From assembly GCA_021784595.1 (NCBI GenBank), contig JAJYHT010000070.1, forward strand, positions 1 through 60,514: DNA of 60,514 bases, given 5' to 3'. The stretch is from Bacillota bacterium (GTDB taxonomy: Bacteria > Bacillota > Sulfobacillia > Sulfobacillales > Sulfobacillaceae). Below, piece by piece: positions 36,412-45,288 of this stretch. Under the pieces are notes generated by a model. The model saw only the letters and a program-made list of their open reading frames with translations. It did no database searches and was not told the origin of the DNA. How positions within the stretch are numbered: position 1 is the first letter of the stretch; every line of letters begins with the position of its first letter. Both the position numbers and the translations under genes were made by a program.

Positions 36412-37388
36412 GATTGTTTCAAAAGCGTTCAGCTGGCAAAACCCTTAAAATTTTTTTTGCTACCGACATTCATGGATCTGATCGGTGTTTTAGAAAGTTT
36501 ATCAATGCCGCCCAGTTTTATGGCGCCAATGTTCTTATCTTAGGAGGCGACATAACCGGCAAAGTGGTGGTGCCGGTGACTAAAATATCGAGTAGCACGT
36601 ATCGTGCTACGGTGCATCACCAGGTGCAAGAGGTGTCCGAAAGCGAATTGCCTCAGTTATTTAAGGAAATTCGGAGCAATGGCTTTTATTATTACGTGAC
36701 CACGGCCGACGAGACCGAGTTTCTCACTCAAAATCCTGAGGCGCGCGAAGAAATGTTTCACCGTGTAATACGTGAGAGTCTCACGACGTGGTTTGAATTG
36801 GCCGAGGAGCGGTTAAAGGGGACCGGGGTGCAAGTCTTTGTCTCGCCGGGCAAGGATTATGACGACACGGTGGTGTCGGCAATCAACCAAGGACCCTTTG
36901 TGATCAATCCGGATGAAACTGTGCGGGAAATTGAGGACGGTGTCTGGATGCTCTCATTTGGCTGGAGCAATCGCACACCGTGGGACTCTCCGCGCGAATT
37001 GGATGATAGCGAAATCGGCAGCAGACTAGAGCGTTTAGCACTCCAAGTTCCTCAGTTCGATCAGGCGGTGTTCAATATTCATGTGCCCCCGTTTAATACA
37101 CCTTTGGATAAAGCACCGCAATTGACCGCTGATTTAAAACCGATCGTGGAGGCTGGCGAGGTACAAATGGCTAGCGTGGGCAGTGCTGCCGTCAGGGATT
37201 TCATCCTCAAATATCAACCCCTTCTGGGATTGCACGGACACATCCACGAATCGGCGGGCATTACCAAACTGGGACGTTCCACCTGCATCAACCCCGGATC
37301 CGAATATTCAGATGGCACCCTAAAAGGTGCACTGGTGACCATCGATACTGGCAAAGGCAGCTTGATGCGCCAATTGATTGCGGGATAG
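36408..37388 (+). CDS. Calcineurin-like metallophosphoesterase
   Basis: 326 residues. Metal-binding motifs are in order: ATDIHGSDR near 19-27, LGGDITGK near 48-55, the position of the usual GNH/D motif as SPGKDYDD near 145, NIHVPP near 227 and LHGHIHE near 275. A shift of the third motif from GN to GKDYDD is seen. The enzyme would hydrolyse a phosphomono- or diester. The tight coupling to the nucleotidyltransferase gene suggests the two act on the same substrate, perhaps adding and removing a nucleotidyl or phosphate group. Cytosolic by sequence. Confidence 0.85.
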   Translation: MRLFQKRSAGKTLKIFFATDIHGSDRCFRKFINAAQFYGANVLILGGDITGKVVVPVTKISSSTYRATVHHQVQEVSESELPQLFKEIRSNGFYYYVTTADETEFLTQNPEAREEMFHRVIRESLTTWFELAEERLKGTGVQVFVSPGKDYDDTVVSAINQGPFVINPDETVREIEDGVWMLSFGWSNRTPWDSPRELDDSEIGSRLERLALQVPQFDQAVFNIHVPPFNTPLDKAPQLTADLKPIVEAGEVQMASVGSAAVRDFILKYQPLLGLHGHIHESAGITKLGRSTCINPGSEYSDGTLKGALVTIDTGKGSLMRQLIAG

Positions 37389-37393
37389 GACGG

Positions 37394-38875
37394 ATGCAGA
37401 TGAATTGGGTGATGGGGATTGATATTGGCACCACTGCAGTCAAGGCATTAATCCTTGATGTGGAATCCGGGCGCTACATGGCGGCCAGTAGCGAAGAATA
37501 TCCACTGTACAGCGAGTATGCCGGTTGGGCCGAGGCCAATCCGGATGATTGGATCCAGGGTATGAACGAAGCCGTAGGGAGTCTCTTATCGGCATATCCA
37601 CAAGAGGTTAAATCGGTTAGTTCAGTGGCGGTGTGCGGGATGGTACCGGCATTGGTATTGTTGGACAAGGATAATCGGCCAGTGCGGCGATCAATTCAGC
37701 AAAGTGACGGGCGGACTGCCCAAGAATTAAATGATGTGCGCGAACTGATGGACGTCGAGGCACTCTATCGTCGGACTGGAAGCATGCTAAACCAGCAACA
37801 CGTGGTGCCCAAATTGCTTTGGATCAAAAAGCATGAACCACAGAATTGGCGTCGCACTCGGAGAATTGTTGGCAGTTACGATTACATTCGTGGCCTATTG
37901 GTCGGAAAATTTGCTGTGGAATCGAATTGGGCGGTGGAAAGCGGTTGTTTTGATATTCTGGACAAGACATGGATGGATGGATACCTTCAGAAATTGGGAA
38001 TTCCCACTGAATGGTTTGGCCACGTTGGCGAATCGTTAGACGTAGCGGGATATCTGAACCACCAGGTAGCAGAACATTGGGGCATGCAGGCAGAGATTCC
38101 GGTGATGTATGGCAGCGCGGACCATGTCGCTTCGGCGTTGGCCGCTGGCGTGGAAAAACCGGGGGATTTGCTGATTAAGTTTGGTGGGGCAGGCGACATT
38201 TTATATTGCACGGACGATCCGGTTTTTCATCCCCAATTATATTTTGATAAGCACGACTTACCCGAAAAATACTTGCTAAACGGGTGCATGGCCGCAAGCG
38301 GTTCATTGGTGCGATGGTTTTTGGAGCGCATCAAAGCCGACGACTCTCTATTGCCGCAATTGGATCATGAGGCATCCAAAGTTTCACCCGGGAGCGACGG
38401 CATTGTGATTCTTCCCTACTTTTTGGGTGAGAAAACGCCTATCTTGAATCCATCAGCACGCGGCATCGTATTCGGGTTGATGCTCCATCACACAGATGCC
38501 CATTTATTTCGGGCGGTATTAGAAAGTGTGATTTATGGTTTTCGCCATCACATAGACGTGATCACCGAGGCGGGGCACTCCATCAACCGGGTGTTTGCCA
38601 CTAACGGAGGTGCAAAATCTGCCTTGTGGCGGCAAATTGCTGCCGATACACTGCAACGTCCCATTCTAGCGTTTCCCCATCATCCTGGCAGTGCCATGGG
38701 GGCGGCCATCGTAGCCGCTATGGGTGCAGGACAGTTTCCTCATCAGTCGGTGTTGGAGGTATTGGAGACCGAACGGGTATGGCATGAGCCCAATCCAGCC
38801 ACAAAAGAGATTTACGATAGGGGATATTTCAAGTATCGAACGCTTTATGAACGAACCAAAGATTTGTTGGATTAA
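37394..38875 (+). CDS. FGGY-family carbohydrate kinase
   Basis: 493 residues. The N-terminal phosphate-binding motif is MGIDIGTTAVKALILDVESG; EYPLYSEYAGWAEANPDDW is typical of xylulokinase-like members; SVAVCGMVPALVLLD follows. The C-terminal ATPase lobe has GEKTPILNPSARG and FATNGGAKSALWRQIAADTL, corresponding to the second FGGY signature. It phosphorylates a pentulose, tetritol or similar sugar/polyol; substrate not predictable from motifs. It starts six bases after the phosphoesterase stop. The product is a likely ligand of the DeoR protein. Confidence 0.9.
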   Translation: MQMNWVMGIDIGTTAVKALILDVESGRYMAASSEEYPLYSEYAGWAEANPDDWIQGMNEAVGSLLSAYPQEVKSVSSVAVCGMVPALVLLDKDNRPVRRSIQQSDGRTAQELNDVRELMDVEALYRRTGSMLNQQHVVPKLLWIKKHEPQNWRRTRRIVGSYDYIRGLLVGKFAVESNWAVESGCFDILDKTWMDGYLQKLGIPTEWFGHVGESLDVAGYLNHQVAEHWGMQAEIPVMYGSADHVASALAAGVEKPGDLLIKFGGAGDILYCTDDPVFHPQLYFDKHDLPEKYLLNGCMAASGSLVRWFLERIKADDSLLPQLDHEASKVSPGSDGIVILPYFLGEKTPILNPSARGIVFGLMLHHTDAHLFRAVLESVIYGFRHHIDVITEAGHSINRVFATNGGAKSALWRQIAADTLQRPILAFPHHPGSAMGAAIVAAMGAGQFPHQSVLEVLETERVWHEPNPATKEIYDRGYFKYRTLYERTKDLLD

Positions 38876-38905
38876 TGCTGTATAGAGATAGGGGGATACT
38901 ATAAA

Positions 38906-39664
38906 GTGGCAGATAACAGCCGCGGTATAGCAATGGTCACCGGGGGCTCACGAGGCATCGGGGAGGCAATCAGCCGGCGTTTACATCATGACGGGTACAC
39001 GGTAACCGTGTTGGATCTTGCCGCGCCCGAACAACTGATGACTGATGGCGTGGTAGAGCGTTTTATTCAGACCGACGTTACATCAGCAGATAGTATAAAA
39101 ACGGCAGTAGAGCAAGTTCTGTCCGCTTACGGCGTGATTGACGTGTTATGCAATAACGCGGGGGTGTCAACTATGCAACGGGTGGTTGACATGACAGAGG
39201 ACGAATGGGATTTCAATTTTGATGTGAATGCCAAAGGGGTATTTTTGATGACGCGAGCCGTATTGCCATCCATGATAAGGCAAAACCGGGGAATCATCGT
39301 CAATACGGCATCAATGGCGGGGGTCAAGGGGGTCCCCTTGTTGGCACATTACGCAGCCTCCAAGTGGGCGGTGATTGGATTTACCAAAAGTGTGGCCTTG
39401 GAGGTGGCGCAATATGGCATTCGCGTTAACGCGGTTTGTCCCGGATTCGTCCAAACATCAATGCAAGAACGAGAATTGGGATGGGAGGGACAGCTAAGAG
39501 GAATGACACCAAGCGAGGTCTTCCAGGACTATATTCGTCTGACTCCTATGCAACGCATAGAGGAACCGGAAGATGTCGCTAAAGTGGTGGGGTTTTTAGT
39601 GGGAGAAGATGCGGCTTTCATCACCGGTGAAGCCATCAATGTCACAGGCGGGGCTAATCTTTAA
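38906..39664 (+). CDS. SDR-family dehydrogenase
   Basis: 252 residues, classical SDR. TGGSRGIGEA is near 12-21, NNAG near 80, the catalytic serine in NTASMAGV, YAASK near 150, and a C-terminal FITGEAINVTGG. It oxidises a secondary alcohol or reduces a ketone with NAD(P). The GTG start has GGGGGA upstream. It is the last gene of the operon, 30 bases after the kinase; SDR plus FGGY kinase is the usual pair in polyol catabolism (oxidise to ketose, then phosphorylate). No clear terminator follows. The 275 bases to the next gene hold only a possible minus-strand remnant (MFAKWLSNGKIKYQ) recalling the tail of a zinc-free alcohol dehydrogenase. Confidence 0.9.
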   Translation: MADNSRGIAMVTGGSRGIGEAISRRLHHDGYTVTVLDLAAPEQLMTDGVVERFIQTDVTSADSIKTAVEQVLSAYGVIDVLCNNAGVSTMQRVVDMTEDEWDFNFDVNAKGVFLMTRAVLPSMIRQNRGIIVNTASMAGVKGVPLLAHYAASKWAVIGFTKSVALEVAQYGIRVNAVCPGFVQTSMQERELGWEGQLRGMTPSEVFQDYIRLTPMQRIEEPEDVAKVVGFLVGEDAAFITGEAINVTGGANL

Positions 39665-39939
39665 AGGATGGCCGGAGATCAGCCCGCTCTACCGCAATAC
39701 GAGAAACGCGATGGATTGGCCCTGCGCTCTGCGCGACTTGAAACCCACTGGACAGCGGACTCTGATATTTAATCTTGCCGTTAGACAACCATTTCGCGAA
39801 CATTTCCGGGTGGGACCGAGGTGGATAGCACGTGTGCGGGGGCAAAAAGATTTATTCCTCTGCCGAATTGCGGTGGAACAGACGCATCATCGTGGCGACA
39901 TGTGCCGCGCCCCTCAAATCGAGTCATCAGGGCATCTCC

Positions 39940-40836
39940 TTACTGTTTACTCGAGGCAGGATGCGGGCGCGGCCATTTCAGGGGCACATTGATGACCAGG
40001 GCAACACTAAGCAGGATGACCGCCATACCCAGCACTAGGTTCGAAGTAACCGCCTCTCTGAGAAACCACCAGCCCCACAACACCCCAAAAACCGGAACCA
40101 AAAAAGTGACACTGAGTGTTCTGACTGGACCCACGCGGCGCATGAGGTAAAAGTAGAGGAGGTACCCCAGCGATGTGGATAAGACCGCCAGGCCCAAGAG
40201 GGCCCATATCGCGTCGGCACTTGGCATTCGGTGCGGGACAAAAAACGCCGCGACCGGCAACAAGATGACACCGGCCGCCAGTTGTTGACCAATGGCTAAA
40301 TTGAGAGGGTTCTCCCCGCGAAATGCCCTGGAAGAAAACACGCCGCCTACCGCGTAGAACAAGGCCGCCCCGAGGGACATGCTCATTGAAAGCCAAGACC
40401 TTGGCGTGTCGTGATGAAAATTCCAGCCGACTAGGATAGTGACTCCGAGGATCCCCAAGAGAACACCTAGAAACTTCTTGATCGTAAAGCGATCCTGAAT
40501 CCAAACGCGTGCGACCAACGCGGTGAAGAGCGGAGTTGTGGCGTTTAAAATTGCAGCCACGGAAGCGTTCAGCCGAAGTTCGGCCGTCGCTATCAGACAA
40601 AAGGGGATTGCCGCATTTAATGCGCCCAACACGAGATATGCTTTCCACTTGTGCAACAATTTGGGAGGTTGCCTGAGAGCGATGGCGTAAGCAACCAGGA
40701 CGACGCCTGCGATCAACACACGCATGTCGATCAATACCACGGGACCTAGCACGGGAGATGCCACCCTCATGAACAAGAAGGAGCCTCCCCACAGCGCCGC
40801 CAGCAGAAATAAAATACCTACATCTCTTCGTGTCAC
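39940..40836 (-). CDS. EamA/DMT-family transporter
   Basis: About 298 residues with ten hydrophobic helices in two repeats; each repeat carries EamA features (ALWGGSFLFMRVASP, RLNASVAAILNATTPLFTAL; second repeat LSTSLGYLLYFYLMRRVGP). The GTG start at 40836 is chosen because GGAGG lies eight bases upstream; the TTG at 40851 has no SD. DMT carriers export metabolites, amino acids or drugs. It is divergent from a LysR-type gene about 110 bases away, the standard arrangement for a regulator and its target. Substrate unknown. Confidence 0.88.
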   Translation of the reverse strand: MTRRDVGILFLLAALWGGSFLFMRVASPVLGPVVLIDMRVLIAGVVLVAYAIALRQPPKLLHKWKAYLVLGALNAAIPFCLIATAELRLNASVAAILNATTPLFTALVARVWIQDRFTIKKFLGVLLGILGVTILVGWNFHHDTPRSWLSMSMSLGAALFYAVGGVFSSRAFRGENPLNLAIGQQLAAGVILLPVAAFFVPHRMPSADAIWALLGLAVLSTSLGYLLYFYLMRRVGPVRTLSVTFLVPVFGVLWGWWFLREAVTSNLVLGMAVILLSVALVINVPLKWPRPHPASSKQ

Positions 40837-40946
40837 GCCGACTTCCTCCAATGGCTTGTTCCCGGCTGTTCTTCTTGTTTAGCATAAAGGTTGGATATAA
40901 AATGAAGCAAATTGATTGTACTCATCTATTGCATGAGGTGATGATC

Positions 40947-41828
40947 ATGACGTTCACCCAACTTCAGGTGTTCGCCAAAGTCGTGGACACGCGCAGCTTT
41001 ACGAAAACCGGTGAGTTGCTGAACATGACGCAATCTGCAGTGAGTCATGCAGTGGCAAGTTTAGAAGCTGAACTGGGCGTGCAGATGCTGATTCGTGACC
41101 GAAAGAACGGCATTATGGTTTCAGAATTCGGAAACCGTGTTCTAGAACCAGTGCGAGACATCTTGGGTCGCATGGCGCAGATTGAACAAGAAGCCTCGGC
41201 AGCGAAAGGGCTGGAGACTGGCATCATTCGCATCGGAAGTTTTCCTAGCGCCGCCGCGCGCTTGCTTCCCAAAATGATCGCAACCTTCAAGAGCCTTCAT
41301 CCTAAGATAGAAGTCGTCTTCTTTGAGGGGACGGACCGCGAAGTGTTGGATTGGCTCGATGCGCGCATAATTGACGTCGGCTTTGTGGCACTAAAAGGTT
41401 GGGACAGCCAAACGATTCCACTGACCCGTGACCAAATGGTGGTCGTCATGCCCCAAGGCCACCCGCTGCGAGATGCCCCCACGATTGCCGTGCCAGCCCT
41501 GATGGATAGTCCCTTTATCATGTCGCACGGTGGGTGCGAACCGCTAATTCGGGAAATATTTAGTCGTAGCAGTCTGGTGCCTAACATTCGCTTTGAGGTA
41601 GCGGATACCACGACCATTTTAAACATGGTGAAAGAAGGTCTCGGGATTACGGTCGTCCCGCAACTGTCGTTGCCCGACTTTCCGCTGGGCATTGAGATTC
41701 GAGAATTGAACCCGCCGTTTTGGAGACATGTGGGCCTGCGCTACCTTTTTGAGAAGGAAACGCCCCGTATCGTGAAGGCCTTCGTGGACACGGCGCAGCT
41801 TTTGTTTCGATCAGAGCCTATTTTTTAA
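40947..41828 (+). CDS. LysR-family transcriptional regulator
   Basis: About 293 residues. It starts at the ATG giving MTFTQLQVFAKVVDTRSFTK, which is the conserved first residues of LysR proteins; GAGGTG lies seven bases upstream, and the frame to 40830 is not needed. The HTH contains LNMTQSAVSHAVASLEAELG. The C-terminal two thirds form the periplasmic-binding-like sensor domain (GIIRIGSFPSAAARLLPKMI onward). It probably activates the divergent EamA transporter gene. The ligand is not known. Confidence 0.9.
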   Translation: MTFTQLQVFAKVVDTRSFTKTGELLNMTQSAVSHAVASLEAELGVQMLIRDRKNGIMVSEFGNRVLEPVRDILGRMAQIEQEASAAKGLETGIIRIGSFPSAAARLLPKMIATFKSLHPKIEVVFFEGTDREVLDWLDARIIDVGFVALKGWDSQTIPLTRDQMVVVMPQGHPLRDAPTIAVPALMDSPFIMSHGGCEPLIREIFSRSSLVPNIRFEVADTTTILNMVKEGLGITVVPQLSLPDFPLGIEIRELNPPFWRHVGLRYLFEKETPRIVKAFVDTAQLLFRSEPIF

Positions 41829-42112
41829 TCGCATGCAGATGATTCTCTGCCCAAGTCTGCATTTGGGATATGGAGCTGACAAATCCAAGAACCTGAAGCG
41901 GTGGGCCAACGGTGACCGAGTCCTCCGCTTACTCCCCGTGGCAAGCTTCTCATTAACGCCCGGTTACTTGCCCCCTGGTGCCCGTGTGACTGAGGACAAT
42001 GGGTTTATTCGTGCCGACTTTGTTAGCCAGCCTAGGTGACCCGTCAGGAATCCCCAAGAAGGTTATACGAACGGTATGCGTGGTCGTCTGGTGATAATCC
42101 TTTGGTGTATGG

Positions 42113-42118
42113 TACAAT
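42113..42118 (+). promoter_or_regulatory. Possible -10 box of the MFS leader transcript
   Basis: TACAAT in an AT-rich stretch, about 35 bases before the leader ORF. No good -35 is seen at 16-18 bases. The preceding 280 bases after the LysR gene hold nothing I recognise. Confidence 0.3.
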
Positions 42119-42152
42119 TCAAATCAATTATCCGCCGAAAGGGGGTCTCGGA

Positions 42153-42290
42153 GTGGTCTTATTACCCGGCAATATTGCTTTTCCTTATGACCAAGGACAT
42201 GTCGTAGAGCCCGCCCAGGGGGCAGTATGCCCTTTTCCGGGTTTGGGCTCGTCAGACCGCAAGAGGCCTCCTCGCATCCGCATGCGATAG
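42153..42290 (+). CDS. Candidate leader peptide (uORF) of the MFS gene
   Basis: A 45-codon frame from GTG at 42153 to TAG at 42290, with AAAGGGGG seven bases upstream. It begins MVLLPGNIAFPYDQG and ends in a basic RKRPPRIRMR. It overlaps a strong 44-base hairpin (GAGCCC 42207-42212 with GGGCTC 42245-42250; inner GGGCA/TGCCC), and its stop lies 11 bases before a terminator. This layout fits ribosome-dependent attenuation, as known for some Firmicute efflux genes. Expression is unproven. Confidence 0.4.
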   Translation: MVLLPGNIAFPYDQGHVVEPAQGAVCPFPGLGSSDRKRPPRIRMR

Positions 42291-42301
42291 ATCCTCGATC
42301 G

Positions 42302-42339
42302 GAATCTTGGGCGACCTCGGCCCGAGATTCTTTCATTTT
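42302..42339 (+). terminator. Terminator/attenuator before the MFS gene
   Basis: Stem 42302-42312 with 42320-42330 (11 pairs, one G-T) is followed by TTTCATTTT. It ends two bases before the SD (GAGGAGG, 42341-42347) of the MFS gene, so transcripts must pass it to express the gene. Upstream GCCCAGG (42214-42220) can pair with CTTGGGC in the left arm, giving a possible antiterminator. Confidence 0.65.
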
Positions 42340-42353
42340 AGAGGAGGATTATC

Positions 42354-43568
42354 GTGTCAATTCGGTTAAAACACTCCCTTGCCGCCTTTTACGCCTTTAC
42401 CGGCCTCTGGTCATTTAATGCGACCAGCGGATTATGGATCCTATATTTGCTCCACTGTCATTGGTCGCTATTCCAAGTCGGGCTCGCCGAAGCGGGATTT
42501 CATATCGTGTCCTTTGTATCGGACGTCCCAACCGGAATGTTTGCCGACCGATTTGGTCGGCGCCGGAGCCTAGTGGTTGGTCTTTTGATAGGTGCTTTGA
42601 CTCCTGCGATGACGTTTATATGGGCCCCAGTGAGTGTTGTTCTTGGCATTCTTAGTGTATCGGTTGGGGCTCTCAGTTGGACCTTTATTGGCGGTGCGGA
42701 TCAGGCACTACTCTACGGATTAACCGCTTCGCAACCTAATGGTCTAGGTTATGCCCGGACGTATGGACGAATGGCTGGGCTGTCCTTAAGTGTTACCGCC
42801 ATCGCGATTGTCACAGGAGGGCTGCTCGTCAGTTATGATGGCTGGATGTGGCCCTATCTGATTACAGCGGGATCCAACCTCATCGCCGTGATACCGGTGC
42901 TGTTGATACCACAGCAACAGAAAACTGTCCAAACTGATCAGGCGACCCAAGCAACCTTCTTGCAAATGCTATGGCGAGCCACTAAAGCAGTTGGCCAAGA
43001 TACCAATTTGCTTCTGTTAGTAGCAGTGGGTGCCGTCGTCGCCACATTAAGCACTACCAACAACTTATATGCCCAGGCAATGTTGATGCATAAAGGGGCT
43101 TCTTTAGCCCGCATTGGTTGGATCATTGCGATGGCGAATGGGTTCACGGCGGTGGGAAGCCTAATCGGTGGCCGAGTGGCGCAGGGTCGTCGGCGTCGGA
43201 GGTTCGGTTGGGGACTGGGGGTGTATGGGGCGGCGCTTGCCGTCGTTGGGGTTCTTCCTTTGCCGGGCGCGGTGTCAGGATATTTGCTAGCCCAGGGCGT
43301 GGATGGAGTGATTGATCCGATTTATGCAGCGGTGTTGAATGAGGGAGCGCCGGAAGAGTACCGCGCGACCGTCTTGTCATTACCGGGAACGGGCTTCAGT
43401 TTGGGCATGATCATTCTATTTCCCATTGTCGGTTGGCTGATGGGCCGAGGTTACTGGATTGCTGTATATGGGACCATGGGTACGGTATTGATTTTGATCG
43501 GAATGATGGTTCTGCACAGTGGTCGGCGGTCAAAATCTCAAAAGACCACTGCCATGGCAAGCAAATAA
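42354..43568 (+). CDS. MFS transporter, probable drug/metabolite efflux
   Basis: 404 residues, twelve predicted helices. The MFS loop 2-3 signature is clear: PTGMFADRFGRRRSLVVGLL (D-x-x-GRR). TGMFADR and two six-helix halves fit the drug:H+ antiporter-type group. The GTG start has a perfect SD. It sits behind a structured leader with uORF and terminator, so expression is probably induced, plausibly by a ribosome-stalling compound that the pump removes. Substrate not identified. Confidence 0.87.
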   Translation: MSIRLKHSLAAFYAFTGLWSFNATSGLWILYLLHCHWSLFQVGLAEAGFHIVSFVSDVPTGMFADRFGRRRSLVVGLLIGALTPAMTFIWAPVSVVLGILSVSVGALSWTFIGGADQALLYGLTASQPNGLGYARTYGRMAGLSLSVTAIAIVTGGLLVSYDGWMWPYLITAGSNLIAVIPVLLIPQQQKTVQTDQATQATFLQMLWRATKAVGQDTNLLLLVAVGAVVATLSTTNNLYAQAMLMHKGASLARIGWIIAMANGFTAVGSLIGGRVAQGRRRRRFGWGLGVYGAALAVVGVLPLPGAVSGYLLAQGVDGVIDPIYAAVLNEGAPEEYRATVLSLPGTGFSLGMIILFPIVGWLMGRGYWIAVYGTMGTVLILIGMMVLHSGRRSKSQKTTAMASK

Positions 43569-44383
43569 GGCAGCGTAGCGTGACGGCCGCGACCTTAGAG
43601 ACCATGCAAGGGGACCGTGAACTGCGGCGTCGCTCGATGCGATAGCAGGAAAGTGCCCATAGTCCCCAATAGGGTGTAGGAGAACCGGGTCGTGAGACGG
43701 AATCGATGCAGAGGATAAGGTCACCCAGTTGAGGCAGGTTTTGGTTTTTTGCCGTTCGGCAGGAACCGCCCCTGAGCGTCGCTTTGGCCTTTGGGCATTT
43801 GGTCATGTTAAAAATTGAGGGTCGTCAGAGGTCACGAGGGGCTTGGCGGCGACGCGGTCCCCGCCGAGCATCCGCGCGGCGAGCTGTTCAGCAGAGAGAA
43901 AGGCGCAACTCTACGGCGGTCCGTTTCACCGTCGCATCTGTATCCTGCGCGGGAAGCGGGGTGCCTGCATCTATTGCTATTTCCGTGCAGTTCAGGATAT
44001 TGTTGGTCCTAGGATTTTTATGGCTGGTGTTATGGACTAGTTTTCATGGCATCAGCCGCAGACAACAACTCCACGACGTAAAAGATGATGGACTGAGGTG
44101 GTGAAGGAAATGGTGTGCACGGCGTGTCTTCTGTGGATGGATCGCGGGAACGCTTAATGGAGCTAGGGCACGGTTTTAAAGCACGGATACCGGATGCAAA
44201 ACGGACCCCTATACGTACTCTTGGTGCTGGCGCGATTCGTGCAGAGCACCACATCCTAAAAAGGAGACTGGCTGCCCTGTGACCGATGTAATCACCGTTT
44301 TGCAAGGCATGCTGTCATAATACATTGGGAGCTGTGGGCTTTGTGGCGGTACCGTGCGCGCCTGGAAAGAGGGGTTAACCTAC
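43569..44383. other. 0.8 kb stretch without a clear gene
   Basis: Short GC-rich frames lack SD. A plus-strand stretch at about 44135-44281 reads RERLMELGHGFKARI and continues to a stop as a small basic peptide; no family recognised. TTTTGGTTTTTT near 43740 might be the T-tract of a terminator for the MFS gene, but no stable stem precedes it. Confidence 0.35.
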
Positions 44384-45043
44384 GTGCATTACGCCTTGTT
44401 GGGCATCATGCTGGGATTGGCTGCTGGATTTTCGCCAGGACCATTGCAAACCTTGGTAATTTCCCATGCCGTTCGCTTTGGCTGGCGGGCCGGCGCATCA
44501 ACCGCCTTTGCACCTTTGGTGTCGGACATTGTGATTGTCGCCCTTACGGTGGGTGTCATCGGGTTGGTGCCCCATTTAGTATTGAGTGTGATAAGTGTTG
44601 TCGGTGCGGCGGTCGTGACCTATTTGGCATGGGATACATGGAAAGCGTACCATGTGCCAAGTCAACTGGTTCAGGCGGTTGGCGATGCTGGTTCTGGGTT
44701 GAACTTGAGGACAAGTGGAGAGGATCAATTTCCGGGCACGACCCTTTGGCGTGCTGTGGTGGTAAATTTTTTTAATCCCCATGCTTGGTTGTTTTGGGCG
44801 GTGGTAGGGGCGCCCATGACCATTCGTGCCAGCAGTGGCCATCTCGTTGAGGGCATTATTTTTGTCGCTGTATTTTACATTTCGTTGGTGGGGTCCAAAG
44901 TCCTACTCAGTATATTAGCGGCACATGGCGTAAAGTGGCTTGGGAGCATATTCCAAAAGTGGGTTTTGCGTGGGTCGGCGATTGGGCTGGCTGTGGTGGC
45001 CATGGTGCTTCTGGTTAATGGGGTGTTGGGCTTGATACGGTGA
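44384..45043 (+). CDS. LysE-family amino acid exporter
   Basis: About 219 residues, six hydrophobic helices. The N-terminus MHYALLGIMLGLAAGFSPGP matches the LysE/RhtB signature (G-x-x-PGP), followed by VISHAVRFGWRAGASTAFAP. FFNPHAWLFWAVVGAP in the middle matches the family NP-x-x-x-x-F-x-x-x motif. These permeases export amino acids or related compounds by proton exchange. The GTG at 44384 is chosen over 44354 because GAGGGG lies about nine bases before it. Monocistronic. Confidence 0.87.
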   Translation: MHYALLGIMLGLAAGFSPGPLQTLVISHAVRFGWRAGASTAFAPLVSDIVIVALTVGVIGLVPHLVLSVISVVGAAVVTYLAWDTWKAYHVPSQLVQAVGDAGSGLNLRTSGEDQFPGTTLWRAVVVNFFNPHAWLFWAVVGAPMTIRASSGHLVEGIIFVAVFYISLVGSKVLLSILAAHGVKWLGSIFQKWVLRGSAIGLAVVAMVLLVNGVLGLIR

Positions 45044-45288
45044 AAGGGTAGGGAAGATAGTTCGCTCAGCAGGGAACAAAAGGTTGAACAAATTGTTGCC
45101 CCGTTCAGAGAAGTAGGCTACCTGAGTAATGGCCGTCTTCATTCTCCTGGCATGTGGCTGCATGGCAACACAATGAACTGTAATCGGTACAGGTTGGGGT
45201 GCTGTGGGTCCCATAAAGGGAGCAACGTTTTATCGAATTGGCCCCTACCTTGTTGAACACAAAGTCCACCCGATCACTATCTCGCCGG

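Noticed and set aside
39690-39845. Minus-strand frame MFAKWLSNGKIKYQ, like the tail of an NADP-dependent alcohol dehydrogenase
   Set aside because: The similarity covers only about 15 residues and the rest does not match; not enough for a pseudogene call.
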